The notes beneath the pieces are model-generated. The model worked only from the letters and a program-made list of their open reading frames with translations, ran no database searches and was not told the DNA's origin. This document shows, piece by piece, positions 1 to 8,795 of a DNA stretch of 64,000 bases; the stretch's first letter is position 1; every line of letters starts with the position of its first letter. The stretch lies in contig JABCYZ010000015.1 of the NCBI GenBank assembly GCA_013289955.1, positions 1 through 64,000 of the forward strand, in the 5' to 3' direction. The translations under genes were made by a program, and so were the position numbers. This DNA comes from Acidobacteriota bacterium. Its GTDB lineage: Bacteria > Acidobacteriota > Terriglobia > Acidiferrales > UBA7541.

Positions 1-755
1 AACATTCCGGATGGAGTTCCGCCGGGCTAACGGTCACGGCAGGTGAGTTTTTCATCCCCGAGGGCGATGTCGCCATAACGACAGGTATCTCTGACTCGAA
101 TACGGGAGGCTCACCCACAGTTCCCAGCACAGGTATAAGGGTCACCGGTTCTTCTGGAACCGATAATCCTAACGGCACCGGAACACTCAATCTGGTCGAC
201 GCGGCCGGAAGCTCTACTTTCAATCTCTATGTAGTTGATTTTAATGTCGATATGCTTGATCCAGGCAATTCGGCCCCTAACTTTTTCGGGGGCGCGGGAA
301 ATGCTTTGCTCCTGCATACGGATGCAAACATCAACGGAACGGGTACCTTAATCTTCAGACGCCAACCATCCTTTCCCCTCTTCTTGGGTAACAACACCCT
401 CCAGCTCACAAACCCCGTCATCACTTCCACCGCGACAAACGAGTTGGATTTGGTTGGTCTGGTAACAGGTGACGGGGTGGGACTGCTCGCGGGCGGAGTG
501 GCTGACTACGATCAAAATGGCTCGGTTGGTCCGGTCCGGGACGCGCCGGTTACTGGCGTTTTTTCGGCGGAAAATGATAATCCGGGGCGCCTTACCGGCA
601 GCATGACGGTAACAACGCCGAGCCTGGCGGCCTATCCGTTCATCTCAAGCTCCGCGACGACCTTCCACGTATCCTACTATCAGATAAATGCATCGCAGGC
701 GTTTGTCATCGAAACCGATTCATCGGCGAATGTTTCAGGATATTTGATTCAGTAA
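1..755 (+). CDS. C-terminal part of a secreted protein of unknown function (5' end outside window)
   Basis: The reading frame is open from base 3 to the TAA at 753-755, so only the last ~250 residues are visible and the start lies upstream of the window. The sequence is rich in Gly, Thr, Ser and Asn, has no cysteines or membrane segments in the visible part, and reads as extended beta-strand repeats ending in FHVSYYQINASQAF...YLIQ. This composition suits an exported beta-rich protein; similar endings occur in large Ig-like or repeat proteins of Acidobacteriota (recalled, not searched). An internal ATG at 252 is not a believable start because the frame continues well upstream of it. No enzymatic motif was recognised. 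Confidence 0.7.
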   Translation, partial: HSGWSSAGLTVTAGEFFIPEGDVAITTGISDSNTGGSPTVPSTGIRVTGSSGTDNPNGTGTLNLVDAAGSSTFNLYVVDFNVDMLDPGNSAPNFFGGAGNALLLHTDANINGTGTLIFRRQPSFPLFLGNNTLQLTNPVITSTATNELDLVGLVTGDGVGLLAGGVADYDQNGSVGPVRDAPVTGVFSAENDNPGRLTGSMTVTTPSLAAYPFISSSATTFHVSYYQINASQAFVIETDSSANVSGYLIQ

Positions 756-1120
756 CGATTCCAATAAACTAACGCATGCCCGGGCGGGATGGCCTCCCGT
801 TCTCTCGAGAACATTGAGCGCGGCAAGATAGGCTCAGGCTCCCAGAGAATTCATTTGCAATTTCTGGTAGCCGTGCTCGCGCGCCGAGAGGTCGAGCGGA
901 ATCGTGGCCAGCTCGTCAACGATGGGGACGGCGAGGTCACTGCGCTCAAACTCTTGCAGAGACTTCGCGAGCCAAACCAGATGCGCAGGCCAAGCGAGGG
1001 CCACGCGCAGAACGTCGACGTTTTGTGTCGCCACGGTCAATTGCAGAACCGGCTCCTGCAACTCGGCCAGCGCCACGTGTCCCGTACTCGTCTGGCGGTC
1101 AGATACGCTGCGATTCGCGA
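756..1120. other. Stretch without a recognisable intact gene
   Basis: Several short overlapping open frames cross this stretch on both strands, including a 100-codon minus frame at 834-1136, but none carries a motif or start signal I trust. Because the AraC-family tail that follows has no N-terminal domain, this DNA may hold the eroded remainder of that gene or an unrelated junction. Confidence 0.4.
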
Positions 1121-1387
1121 ATGGGAATGAGCTCACGCAATTTCACCCGTGTTTGTCTCCACGAAACGCGAATGAATCCAGGACAATTCATCGATCGTAT
1201 GCGCGTGGAGGCGGCACAGCAAATGATCGATCGCTCCGCGATGGGCCTTAAGGAGGTCGCGGGTGGTTATGGATTTCAGACGCCTCTCGCCATGCGCCGA
1301 ACGTTTCTACGTGTTCCTGCTATTACTGCCGGCGAATATGCAAGCCGCTTTAAGCGGTCGCAAAGCCAGACCGAAATGCATAGATGA
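1121..1387 (+). pseudogene. AraC/GlxA-family regulator remnant (C-terminal HTH only)
   Basis: The frame encodes MSSRNFTRVC, then MNPGQFIDRMRVEAAQQMI and GYGFQTPLAMRRTFLRV. This is the two-helix-turn-helix DNA-binding domain typical of GlxA-like AraC regulators (family pattern MSxRNFxRxF...TPxxxVxxxRVExA...GFxxxxxxRRxF). The amidase-like DJ-1/PfpI sensor domain expected in front is absent, and the upstream sequence in all three frames does not resemble it, so the gene looks truncated. It sits about 130 bp before an SDR oxidoreductase on the same strand, a common AraC-SDR neighbourhood, so it may be what is left of that gene's regulator. A short expressed DNA-binding peptide cannot be excluded. 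Confidence 0.65.
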
Positions 1388-1520
1388 AGCCAACGCCGGA
1401 TATCTGATCACAAGTTGCGTGCTGGTTGCGCGGGGCTTGGGACGTGCGATTTAACATAGCTACGACTTCGCCATGAGTTCTTATATCCTGAGGAACCGAT
1501 TGCGAATAATAGGAGGATGA

Positions 1521-2378
1521 ATGGCGCAAGTTTGGTTAGTGACGGGCAGTTCTCGCGGTCTGGGTCGCGCGATTGTCGAAGCGGGCCTTGCGGCGGGTAA
1601 TAAAGTGTTGGCGACAGCTAGGGACATCGAGTCTCTACATGACCTATCGGAGCGCCACGGTGACCAGATCAAGCTCTTCGCGCTGGACGTGACCGACGAG
1701 TCCGCGGCAGCGAGCGCAGTGAAGGCGGCGATCGGTGCCTTTGGCTCGCTGGAGGTTGTTATCAACAACGCAGGATACGGCAATCTCTCGTCCGTCGAAG
1801 ACACGCCGATGTCGGATTTTCGCGCACAAATCGAAACGAATCTCTTCGGGACGATCATCGTGACGAAGGCCGCTCTTCCGTACTTTCGCCAAAGGAAAGC
1901 CGGTCATTTTGTTCAGTTTTCGTCGATGGGCGGAAGGATCGGGCCTCCAGGGCGTGGGCCCTATTCGGCTGCGAAATGGGGTGTCGAGGGTTTCTCAGAA
2001 GTGTTGTCGCGCGAAGTGGCGCCGCTAGGCATCAAGGTCACCATCGTTGAGCCGGGTGGCTTCCGCACGGACTTCGCCGGCAGTTCCACCAAACTGAGCG
2101 AAGGAAATCCCGACTACGACTCGACTGTTGGAGCAACCGCCAGGTTTCAACGCGACTACAACGGTAAGCAGCCCGGTGATCCGAAAAAGGCGGCTCAAGC
2201 GATCGTGCGACTGACGCAGGAACAGAAACCTCCATTGCGACTGTTGCTCGGCAGCGATGCGTACAACGGGGCGGAGAAAAACGACCTCGCACGCCTGGAA
2301 GAAGCAAGGTCCTGGAAAGAACTCAGCCTGTCGACTGATTTCGAGTCGAAGCCCCCACATCCGGAGCGGCCAAAGTGA
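1521..2378 (+). CDS. SDR-family NAD(P)-dependent oxidoreductase
   Basis: This 285-residue protein is a classical short-chain dehydrogenase/reductase. The cofactor motif TGSSRGLG lies at residues 8-15, the NNAG motif at 82-85, the catalytic serine near 134-135, and Tyr148 with Lys152 form the YxxxK pair (YSAAK). The start ATG is preceded by a strong ribosome site, AGGAGG, eight bases upstream. The length and the GPPGRGPYSAAKWG stretch resemble cytosolic SDRs often annotated as oxidoreductases of unknown substrate. The substrate cannot be read from sequence. It stands alone, with an AraC-type remnant upstream that may once have controlled it. Confidence 0.9.
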   Translation: MAQVWLVTGSSRGLGRAIVEAGLAAGNKVLATARDIESLHDLSERHGDQIKLFALDVTDESAAASAVKAAIGAFGSLEVVINNAGYGNLSSVEDTPMSDFRAQIETNLFGTIIVTKAALPYFRQRKAGHFVQFSSMGGRIGPPGRGPYSAAKWGVEGFSEVLSREVAPLGIKVTIVEPGGFRTDFAGSSTKLSEGNPDYDSTVGATARFQRDYNGKQPGDPKKAAQAIVRLTQEQKPPLRLLLGSDAYNGAEKNDLARLEEARSWKELSLSTDFESKPPHPERPK

Positions 2379-2753
2379 ACCTATCTTCGCGGGAATCCGG
2401 CCCAGGGACGTGCCGCGTTTTCGCGCCGCGCAAATCGCAGGAGCACGCTTCTCATTTTTTGTTTCACCGGCTCATGTCAAAGACCGCCTAAAGCAAGGCG
2501 ACGGTGTGTTCGAGAGCGGCCTTGGAAACCGCCGCCAACTCCTTTTCGCTGATACTTTCACCGGCAAGCAACGGGATTCTCAGCCTGGCGAAGTACCCTG
2601 AAGGCCGCAGAGTATGCGAGGGTCTCAAAGACGAGATGTGGATGGAGGCGGAAGGAGCCGAGATGAAGATAAACAGGGAATGACATGAGAGGCCGTCTGC
2701 GCTGCTCGGGGGAAGGCTACGCCACGAGTCGGGAATCGTCAGCGCAACTGACA
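2379..2753. other. Intergenic stretch, no gene recognised
   Basis: About 375 bp between the SDR gene and the convergent secreted-protein gene. A minus-strand open frame (2488-2757) and the tail of a plus frame cross it, but neither has a ribosome site or a recognisable family. Confidence 0.4.
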
Positions 2754-3584
2754 TCACAGAGCGGGTTTGCCTTGGAATACCATGTCTTTCAATATGAATT
2801 TTGTTTCGACGACCGTGTCCTGTATTTCAAATCGGAAAATGGTCTCTTTATCTCCGGGCTGAACTGTCCCTTGGCGGGGAAAATAGAAGCGAATGATGCT
2901 GTCGTTGGACTCGACGAAGGCGACATCGATGGCGGGAACAGCGTTCTTTCCGTTCTGAAGCAGGACGGCCGAGTCTCGTATCATCGGCTTCATGGACCTT
3001 GTGGGATTGATCTCTCGGAGCAAGGGATGGCCAATGACCGAAACAATAATTGCATCCTTGAGCTGGGCATTCGTATTTTCCGCGATGGCAAGACTTGTCT
3101 TTGCTTCGCGTATAGGTTCCGCCGACTCCCACAAGACAATGACGGTCCCAGATGGCAGTCCTTGGCTCTTGCTGGCAGAGACGCTCTGCCAAGCGGCTTT
3201 GCATTCTTCGGAAGTTGGCGAAGGCACTGACAAATACCCAATGCCCCAGCCGGTGCATGGCACAGGCTGGCGGTCACTCTCCCCCACCCGTTTAGCGAGC
3301 TGCTCCGCGGTAGGAGGCACAACTCCGTGTCCAAGTCCGCTTGACCCCAAACCTCCAGGCTGCGTTCCAGGAGTTTCCATGGGGGGAAGAGGGGTCTGTG
3401 TCTTTATCGTCGAATGAATCTTTGCGCGTCTTGCCCAGGCAGAGTCCGAGAGCAGCTTTCGAGCTTCCGATTCCGAAAAGGAAGGGGATGTAGTTTGCCC
3501 TGGTGGCACGGCTGCCAAATCAAGTGAGCGTGTCACGCTAGCGAGTAAAGTCAAGATTCCAAACAAAACGACCGAGCTAGACAT
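2754..3584 (-). CDS. Secreted protein of unknown function
   Basis: A 276-residue protein with an N-terminal hydrophobic segment (SSVVLFGILTLLASV) that reads as a signal peptide or anchor. A Pro/Gly-rich linker around residues 60-90 is followed by a mature domain that contains VIVLWESAEPIREA and ends in a beta-rich region. On the minus strand an AGGAGGTTTCTATG arrangement gives a good ribosome site for the ATG at 3584. The WESAxPxREA stretch recalls uncharacterised exported proteins of Acidobacteriota; this is memory, not a search. Two cysteines (in PVPCTGWG and SEECKAAW) could form a disulfide after export. It heads a series of small minus-strand genes for exported or membrane proteins running up to 5112. 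Confidence 0.75.
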   Translation of the reverse strand: MSSSVVLFGILTLLASVTRSLDLAAVPPGQTTSPSFSESEARKLLSDSAWARRAKIHSTIKTQTPLPPMETPGTQPGGLGSSGLGHGVVPPTAEQLAKRVGESDRQPVPCTGWGIGYLSVPSPTSEECKAAWQSVSASKSQGLPSGTVIVLWESAEPIREAKTSLAIAENTNAQLKDAIIVSVIGHPLLREINPTRSMKPMIRDSAVLLQNGKNAVPAIDVAFVESNDSIIRFYFPRQGTVQPGDKETIFRFEIQDTVVETKFILKDMVFQGKPAL

Positions 3585-3789
3585 AGAAACCTCCTACATG
3601 ACCTTCGCTCATTGCTGAGGTGGCTGCAGCGTCTTGATCATTTGCGCGTAAATGGGGACGGACCAGTTCTGCTCGGCCAAACGGCCGTAGTAGCCCTTGC
3701 CGGCGGAAATGTGTATGTGGGTCTTCTGCTGTGCGTAACAAAGCCGCGGCCAGTTCCTGTCAGCGCGAGGGTATGCGGCAAATTCATCA

Positions 3790-4290
3790 TCAACTCGCGC
3801 CGTCGACACGATAAATGATTTTGCTGGTCGGCCACAGGGCGCCGACCGCCGCGCCGCCCACGAACCCGACCGCCGCGCCAAACGCAGCATCAAATCCCTT
3901 GGAAAAAAAGGGTTGCCCACAAATGACGCCGCCCGTGCTGTCTGGTCCGCATTTTTGGCGGTACGACGCCGCGCCGATGCCTGCCCCCACCCCGGCGCCG
4001 ATGCCGGCGCCAATGAACGTGTTACGCAGACGGTGCCTATTTTTCATCAGGCGGACGCTGCGGACGTCTGGCCGCTCGATGGTTTTCTCGCCAGCCTTTT
4101 CTTCGAGGGTGATCCCCGTCTCGGAGACATCCAGGAATGTTCCGGAGACTCTTTTCGAATTCATCTGAACGACCTCGATCTTCTGCTGCGCATGGAGGGT
4201 GCTCAGGTTCGCCCACGAGGAATAAGGTACCTGCGCCGAGGAAAGGCACGGCATTCCTAGAACACAGAACGAAAGAATCGCTAAGCGCAT
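3790..4290 (-). CDS. Exported glycine-zipper protein
   Basis: The start at 4290 (MRLAILSFCVLGMPCLSSAQ) is chosen over an upstream in-frame start because GGAGGA lies nine bases before it and a signal peptide begins immediately. The 166-residue product has a small Sm-like beta region (KRVSGTFLDVSETGITL) followed by a glycine zipper (GAGIGAGVGAGIGAA) and a second Gly/Ala-rich hydrophobic segment (FGAAVGFVGGAAVGALW). Glycine zippers of this kind pack helices in the outer or inner membrane. The function is unknown; the architecture occurs in many acidobacterial exported proteins. Its neighbours are also small exported proteins on the same strand. Confidence 0.75.
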   Translation of the reverse strand: MRLAILSFCVLGMPCLSSAQVPYSSWANLSTLHAQQKIEVVQMNSKRVSGTFLDVSETGITLEEKAGEKTIERPDVRSVRLMKNRHRLRNTFIGAGIGAGVGAGIGAASYRQKCGPDSTGGVICGQPFFSKGFDAAFGAAVGFVGGAAVGALWPTSKIIYRVDGAS

Positions 4291-4409
4291 GAACGGCTCC
4301 TCCAATTTCCACTGCGACCGTGCTAAACGGCGCGGGCCCACTCGCGATCGAGAAGGGGAGCCGTTTAAGGTGTCGACGCCCCTCTCTGAATCGACGGATT
4401 TTTGCAGGA

Positions 4410-4652
4410 TTAATGCTTAATAGCGGTCTTAGCGTACTGGTCGTATAGAGCTTTATGCGTGCTCCATGGTGGAACTGACGGCAGCGACCGCAAGTTATTG
4501 CGGTTGCCGAGGGCATGTGGAGTTCTGCAGACCGCGCCCGGTGGCGAAAACACAGCGTTCGGCTGCGTCAGGTCGCTGACCATCTTCGAACTTAATGCTT
4601 GGGTAGGCAGAAGGGTTAAACTCTTGGCTATCAGCTCTTTACGTATCTTCAT
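4410..4652 (-). CDS. Small hypothetical protein, doubtful
   Basis: An 80-codon frame beginning MKIRKELIAKSLTLL. What supports it is the ribosome site AAAGGAAG seven bases before the ATG at 4652 and its position in a run of minus-strand genes. It has a basic, amphipathic N-terminus and no hydrophobic export signal, and no family is recognised. The composition downstream of residue 30 is not clearly protein-like, so this could be a chance frame behind a leader. Confidence 0.3.
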   Translation of the reverse strand: MKIRKELIAKSLTLLPTQALSSKMVSDLTQPNAVFSPPGAVCRTPHALGNRNNLRSLPSVPPWSTHKALYDQYAKTAIKH

Positions 4653-4716
4653 AAATCTTCCTTTTGAGAATAGATTCCTCGTAACTCTTGGGATCAAATG
4701 ATCGAACACGACGTGC

Positions 4717-5112
4717 TCAGGGCGGACAGGCGCCGAAATCCTTGCTTACTTTTGTGGTTTCCCACGCAACAGTGTTGCTACCCTTGGTTTTGATTTTTTT
4801 AAGGTGCACCGTCAAGCGCTCGCCAGGCTTGGCGCCCGACGTATCGCCGGAAAGTCGGTAAACCCGTTTGTCTTTCTCGCTGGTCATCAAAATCCCGTCC
4901 TGGTTCGAAACGACACATCCTGTAACCGTCCGATGGGAAGAGGCTTGGCGAATGAGCACAACGGTTACGACGACAAGGACAGCGACAACGGCAATGGCGG
5001 CTGCCAGTCCTCGGTCCGCGTCCGATTGCAATTGATCAGCGTTGGCTGGCGTCGAGAGAGCCACGCAGAGAAGTCCGATCAGCGCTACGCGGCACACGTT
5101 TCTTGAGGTCAA
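4717..5112 (-). CDS. Small exported/membrane-anchored protein
   Basis: 131 residues: an N-terminal signal-like segment (VALIGLLCVALSTPANA), a second strongly hydrophobic segment (AAAIAVVAVLVVVTVVLI) around residues 36-55, and a compact C-terminal beta domain with GCVVSNQDG, YRLSGDTSG and SKDFGACPP. The two cysteines, at the start and end of that domain, could pair. The pattern GCV...YxLxGDT...DxGxC recurs in small acidobacterial envelope proteins (recalled). The function is unknown, and it is probably anchored with the beta domain outside the cytoplasm. Confidence 0.65.
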   Translation of the reverse strand: MTSRNVCRVALIGLLCVALSTPANADQLQSDADRGLAAAIAVVAVLVVVTVVLIRQASSHRTVTGCVVSNQDGILMTSEKDKRVYRLSGDTSGAKPGERLTVHLKKIKTKGSNTVAWETTKVSKDFGACPP

Positions 5113-5381
5113 GTGGTCCCCTTAAGTTGTCAGATTAGTTCTCCATCGGCGGCCTCTGCCGAGGCCAGCCGGGGTGAACGCTTCGTGCAGTCGCGTGGCG
5201 GGGCATTCCCGGAAGAGCAAAGGACGACCACGACATGCTTGCTAGTCGCACTTGTGTGGCTCCGACGTCAATGGAGGGAAGCTGAAGGATGGGTGATTTT
5301 TCGTCTGAAGGCGCAAAGTGTTGAGAGTGCAGATTTTGTATTGGACATAGAGGCGCGGAGGGAAGAGAATGGCGGCACAAA

Positions 5382-7670
5382 TTGCCGGGACTCCCGTTGG
5401 AAAACCACAACTCGAACTTCGTTTTCGGTCCCTTCGAACTGCACGCCAGGTCTCGGGAGCTGTACAAACACGGCGTCAAGCTCAGGCTGCGCCCTCAGCC
5501 CTCCGTGATCCTCATTGAGCTACTCGGCAGGACCGGTGAATTGGTTACCCGGGAAGAACTCCGGCAGAAACTGTGGTCCTCGGAGACGTTTGTGGACTTC
5601 GAGCAGAGCTTGAATACTTCCATTAAAGAATTGCGGGCTGTGCTAGGGGATTCGGCAACAGAACCGCGGTACGTGGAGACGATACCGAGGCTGGGGTATC
5701 GCTTCATCGCGAAGGCCGAGGTGCTGGATGCAGCGGCCGGCAACAGGAATTCTGTGCACGGCAAGACAAATGGCAAAGCAGTGCAGGCAGGGGTTCCGGG
5801 GAGCAAGAATGGCGGGCGGCAAGGGTTCGGAACCAGCGGTGGTTTGCAGTTGGCTGAAGAGGAAGAGGTGAGGCCGTCGGAAGCGAGTGAACCGCCGCGG
5901 CGCACTCAGCCGCGGTGGCGGCTGGGACGCATCGCGAAGGTAATCGCGGCCGTTGGTGTAGTGTTACTGGTGGGCCTCGCCATTTTTCGATGGCTCGCCC
6001 CTTTGCCACCGCCACACGTAGTGCAAATTGCGCAGCTGACGCATTTTGGTCATGTCGAATCTTCAAGTGCAATAACCACGGATGGTGTGCGGATATTTTT
6101 CCAGGCGAGGGATCCCGACCGATTTAGATTGATGCAGATGTCAGTTTCGGGCGGGGACGTGCAGCCTTTTCCGTCACCTCTTGAAGGCGCCCGCATCGCG
6201 GACATCGCGCCGGACCGTTCTGAGTTTTTGCTCAAGGTATTTTCGCACAATTCGGGATGGGATCAGGAATTATGGTTGTTGCCCTCCGTCGGAGGCTCAC
6301 CCCGCCGCTTGAGCAATTTGACTGGAAGCGATGCGATTTTCTCCCCCGACGGGCAGCAGATTGCGTATAGCAAAGCAGACGGGATTTACGTGTGCGACCG
6401 AAATGGCGGCCAAGCGCACAAACTGACAAGCCTGCCAAGCAATTCCTGGGGACTGGCCTGGTCGCCAGACGGGAAGGTATTACGGTTCACTTTGTCTAAT
6501 GAGAAGGAATACGATTTTTCTCTCTGGGAAGTCTCGAGGGACGGAAGTAACCTCCACCCACTGTTTCCGGACCGGCGTGCACCACAATTTGATTGCTGTG
6601 GGCAATGGTCGGCGGACGGCCGGTATTATTTTTTTACCTCCAACAAGGGAGACCCGAATGTAGGCATCGGGAGCGTGTGGGCCCGACGCGAAAAAGGAAA
6701 ATTCGCAGGCTTGTTCAAGCCCGGACCACCAGTACGCTTGAGCGTTGCGCCAATAAGCGTCGGGCCCGTGCGGCCGAGTGCAGACCCACGGAGATTCTTT
6801 CTCGTTGGAATCGCAAACGAGCAAAACGAGTTGTTGCGCATCTCACGCGACAAACTGTCGTTTTCTTCTGTCTTTGGCTCGACGGAGGGTCGTGCCGCGA
6901 GCAGTTCTCCCAAAGGAAACTGGTTGGCTGTGGTTTTAGGCGACTGGACCTTATGGAGGAGCAAGCCCGACGGAACGGAACGGACGGAACTCGCGACGGA
7001 CTTGGTGGTTTACAAGGATTATCCGCGTTGGAGCCCCGATGGACACTGGATCGTGTTTCAGGGTGCGAAGTTTGGGCGTCTCTCCAATCTTTATAAGGTA
7101 AGCGTCGATGGGGGACCGTCAGAAGAATTGCTGCCGAATGACCGGCCCCATCGAACGCCGGATTGGTCGCCCGACGGAGAATCCATTGCGTTTTCCGTGC
7201 CTTGGGAGAGCGAGGCCGATCCGAAGGATGAGAGCGGCTTCTTCATCCTGAATCTGAAGTCACGCAAGACGGCCAAAATCCCTGAATCAGAAGGTATGAC
7301 GGACCCGCAATTTTCTTCCGACGGCCGGTATCTCGTAGGATTTGTGGGTGGCGAGAAGTCTTCGATGATGGTGTTTGACTTTCAGACGCGCCGATGGAAA
7401 ACCGTGGCACATGGCAACAATTTCTACCGGCTCCGGAAGTCGCAAGACGGAAAGTATTTTTATTTTCAAGAGATACCTGCTCCGGGAGAGCCGCTCTTTC
7501 GAATGCACGTTGGCGATTGGAAAGTGGAACGCGTTATGAGCTTTGAGTCCATCCTTCAGGGGAGTGTGGTCCGCTGCAGGTTTGCGGAAGTGATGCCAGA
7601 TGGATCGCCAATGGTGATTGCGGTTCGGGGCGGGTACGAAATATATTCCATCGACCTTGATCTTCCGTAG
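5382..7670 (+). CDS. Transmembrane winged-helix regulator with TolB/PD40 propeller
   Basis: The 762-residue product has an OmpR/PhoB-type winged helix at about residues 13-112 (FGPFELHARSRELYKHG, then YVETIPRLGYRF). A low-complexity linker follows, then one membrane span near 185-207 (VIAAVGVVLLVGLAIFRWL) and a long periplasmic region with repeated PD40/TolB blades (FSPDGQQIAYS, WSPDGKVL, WSADGRYYF, WSPDGHWIVFQG, WSPDGESIAFS). It resembles CadC-like membrane regulators that sense outside and bind DNA inside. The start is uncertain: no in-frame ATG exists, TTG at 5382 is the only nearby start, and an ATG at 5369 with a good ribosome site is in another frame, so a small frameshift is possible. 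A second gene of this type lies at 16829-18997. Confidence 0.85.
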   Translation: MPGLPLENHNSNFVFGPFELHARSRELYKHGVKLRLRPQPSVILIELLGRTGELVTREELRQKLWSSETFVDFEQSLNTSIKELRAVLGDSATEPRYVETIPRLGYRFIAKAEVLDAAAGNRNSVHGKTNGKAVQAGVPGSKNGGRQGFGTSGGLQLAEEEEVRPSEASEPPRRTQPRWRLGRIAKVIAAVGVVLLVGLAIFRWLAPLPPPHVVQIAQLTHFGHVESSSAITTDGVRIFFQARDPDRFRLMQMSVSGGDVQPFPSPLEGARIADIAPDRSEFLLKVFSHNSGWDQELWLLPSVGGSPRRLSNLTGSDAIFSPDGQQIAYSKADGIYVCDRNGGQAHKLTSLPSNSWGLAWSPDGKVLRFTLSNEKEYDFSLWEVSRDGSNLHPLFPDRRAPQFDCCGQWSADGRYYFFTSNKGDPNVGIGSVWARREKGKFAGLFKPGPPVRLSVAPISVGPVRPSADPRRFFLVGIANEQNELLRISRDKLSFSSVFGSTEGRAASSSPKGNWLAVVLGDWTLWRSKPDGTERTELATDLVVYKDYPRWSPDGHWIVFQGAKFGRLSNLYKVSVDGGPSEELLPNDRPHRTPDWSPDGESIAFSVPWESEADPKDESGFFILNLKSRKTAKIPESEGMTDPQFSSDGRYLVGFVGGEKSSMMVFDFQTRRWKTVAHGNNFYRLRKSQDGKYFYFQEIPAPGEPLFRMHVGDWKVERVMSFESILQGSVVRCRFAEVMPDGSPMVIAVRGGYEIYSIDLDLP

Positions 7671-7691
7671 TCTCGGCAGGCAACACGCTGA

Positions 7692-7940
7692 ATGGCTGCT
7701 GCAGAGACAGCAACAAAAACGCGGAAGGCGCGACGACTGAAGGCGTTCATTCTTTGTACTATGCTCATTTCGTGCTGCTTCGTGATGAGTCTTCTGGCAG
7801 CACAATCATTTGGCGGGCTCTACGCCCTCGTCGCGGTCCTCTTTGGAATATCCTTGATTTCGATGGTTCTGATAACAGAACAAGAGATAAAGCGACTTGC
7901 ACTCTGGTTCACCAGTCCAACCGACCAATTGCTCCGCTAA
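7692..7940 (+). CDS. Small two-span membrane protein, hypothetical
   Basis: 82 codons starting 21 bp after the PD40 regulator on the same strand. A basic N-terminus (TKTRKARRLKAF) is followed by two hydrophobic segments (ILCTMLISCCFVMSLLAA and LYALVAVLFGISLISMVLI), consistent with a helical hairpin with both ends in the cytoplasm. The ribosome site is weak and no family was recognised, so the gene could be translationally linked to the regulator or be a chance frame. Confidence 0.45.
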   Translation: MAAAETATKTRKARRLKAFILCTMLISCCFVMSLLAAQSFGGLYALVAVLFGISLISMVLITEQEIKRLALWFTSPTDQLLR

Positions 7941-8023
7941 CTCCTGATCTAGTCGGGAGTTAGCCGAGACGAACCACTTGAACGAAGATTGCTGATGAGA
8001 ATGGGGAAGAGCGCCAGCTAGGT

Positions 8024-8548
8024 CTACCTGCGAACACAATCCTTCCGCCCTGTATCTGCGACGCTAGCAATAACCCATTTACCATCCGAACGAACAAGAT
8101 TGAACAAGTCCGTTCCGCAGTGGTCCACCTTGCCATCCACCAAAAACTCGAAAGGAGCCCACACCACCGCCAGATCATGATCGATCCGCACTAGCGGATC
8201 ATGAATTCGCTCCTGAATGTGCGTGGTTCCAGGTTTTCCTATCCGGTCCGCAAATTCTTCAAAAGTCATCTGACTCGGCTTGCCGTCCCTCATCAGCACC
8301 ATCGTGCCGCCGCTCAGCAACGGTTTCTTAATCATCGCGGCGTCGCGTTTCGCCATGCCGTCAAATAATTGCGTTATGGGCGCCAGGACAGCCTGCTGCT
8401 CCGCGCCATCGCCTGAGGAAATCTCGCGGTCGAGCCCTGAGGGTGCCTGAGGGTTTGCCGCATGCAACGAGGAAATCAGAAGAAGGCCAGAGGCTGTTGC
8501 AACAGCGATAGAAAAAAACGAGAGGAGTGAACGAAAGATGATTTTCAT
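8024..8548 (-). CDS. Exported NTF2-like (DUF4440/lumazine-binding-type) protein
   Basis: The start at 8548 gives 174 residues beginning with a signal peptide (MKIIFRSLLSFFSIAVATAS...LHAANP). The longer in-frame extension upstream has no export signal and is rejected. The mature part has the pattern of NTF2-like secreted domains: ITQLFDGMAKRDAAMI, a short acidic helix FEEFADRI, then strands DLAVVWAPFEFLVDG and GKWVIASVADTGR. Such folds bind small molecules or act as isolated domains; catalytic residues are not evident. It is transcribed away from its neighbours. Confidence 0.75.
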   Translation of the reverse strand: MKIIFRSLLSFFSIAVATASGLLLISSLHAANPQAPSGLDREISSGDGAEQQAVLAPITQLFDGMAKRDAAMIKKPLLSGGTMVLMRDGKPSQMTFEEFADRIGKPGTTHIQERIHDPLVRIDHDLAVVWAPFEFLVDGKVDHCGTDLFNLVRSDGKWVIASVADTGRKDCVRR

Positions 8549-8795
8549 GGCACCGATTCTAACCTGCGTTTTCCGCGATTCCAAGGTCTTGCACCGCCCA
8601 GCCTTGTTCGTGTCCGAGTTATGCCAGGTCCTGATTGGCTGGCTACCGTCCATCTCCGGCAAGACGACTACCCGAGACCTGCGGAAAAAACCAGGCTTTA
8701 ACCGAGAACGGACGAAGATCTCTTGGTTTGCGGCGTTGCGGTGCAAGTTGGCAATCTCTTAGCGGCGTACCGGTGTCTAAGTAGCTAGGCTCACA

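Noticed and set aside
834..1136. Minus-strand 100-codon frame beginning MSSFPFANRS
   Set aside because: It overlaps the AraC remnant on the other strand, has no ribosome site and matches no family I know.
2488..2757. Minus-strand 89-codon frame between the SDR and secreted-protein genes
   Set aside because: No start signal and no recognisable domain; it overlaps the end of a better supported gene.
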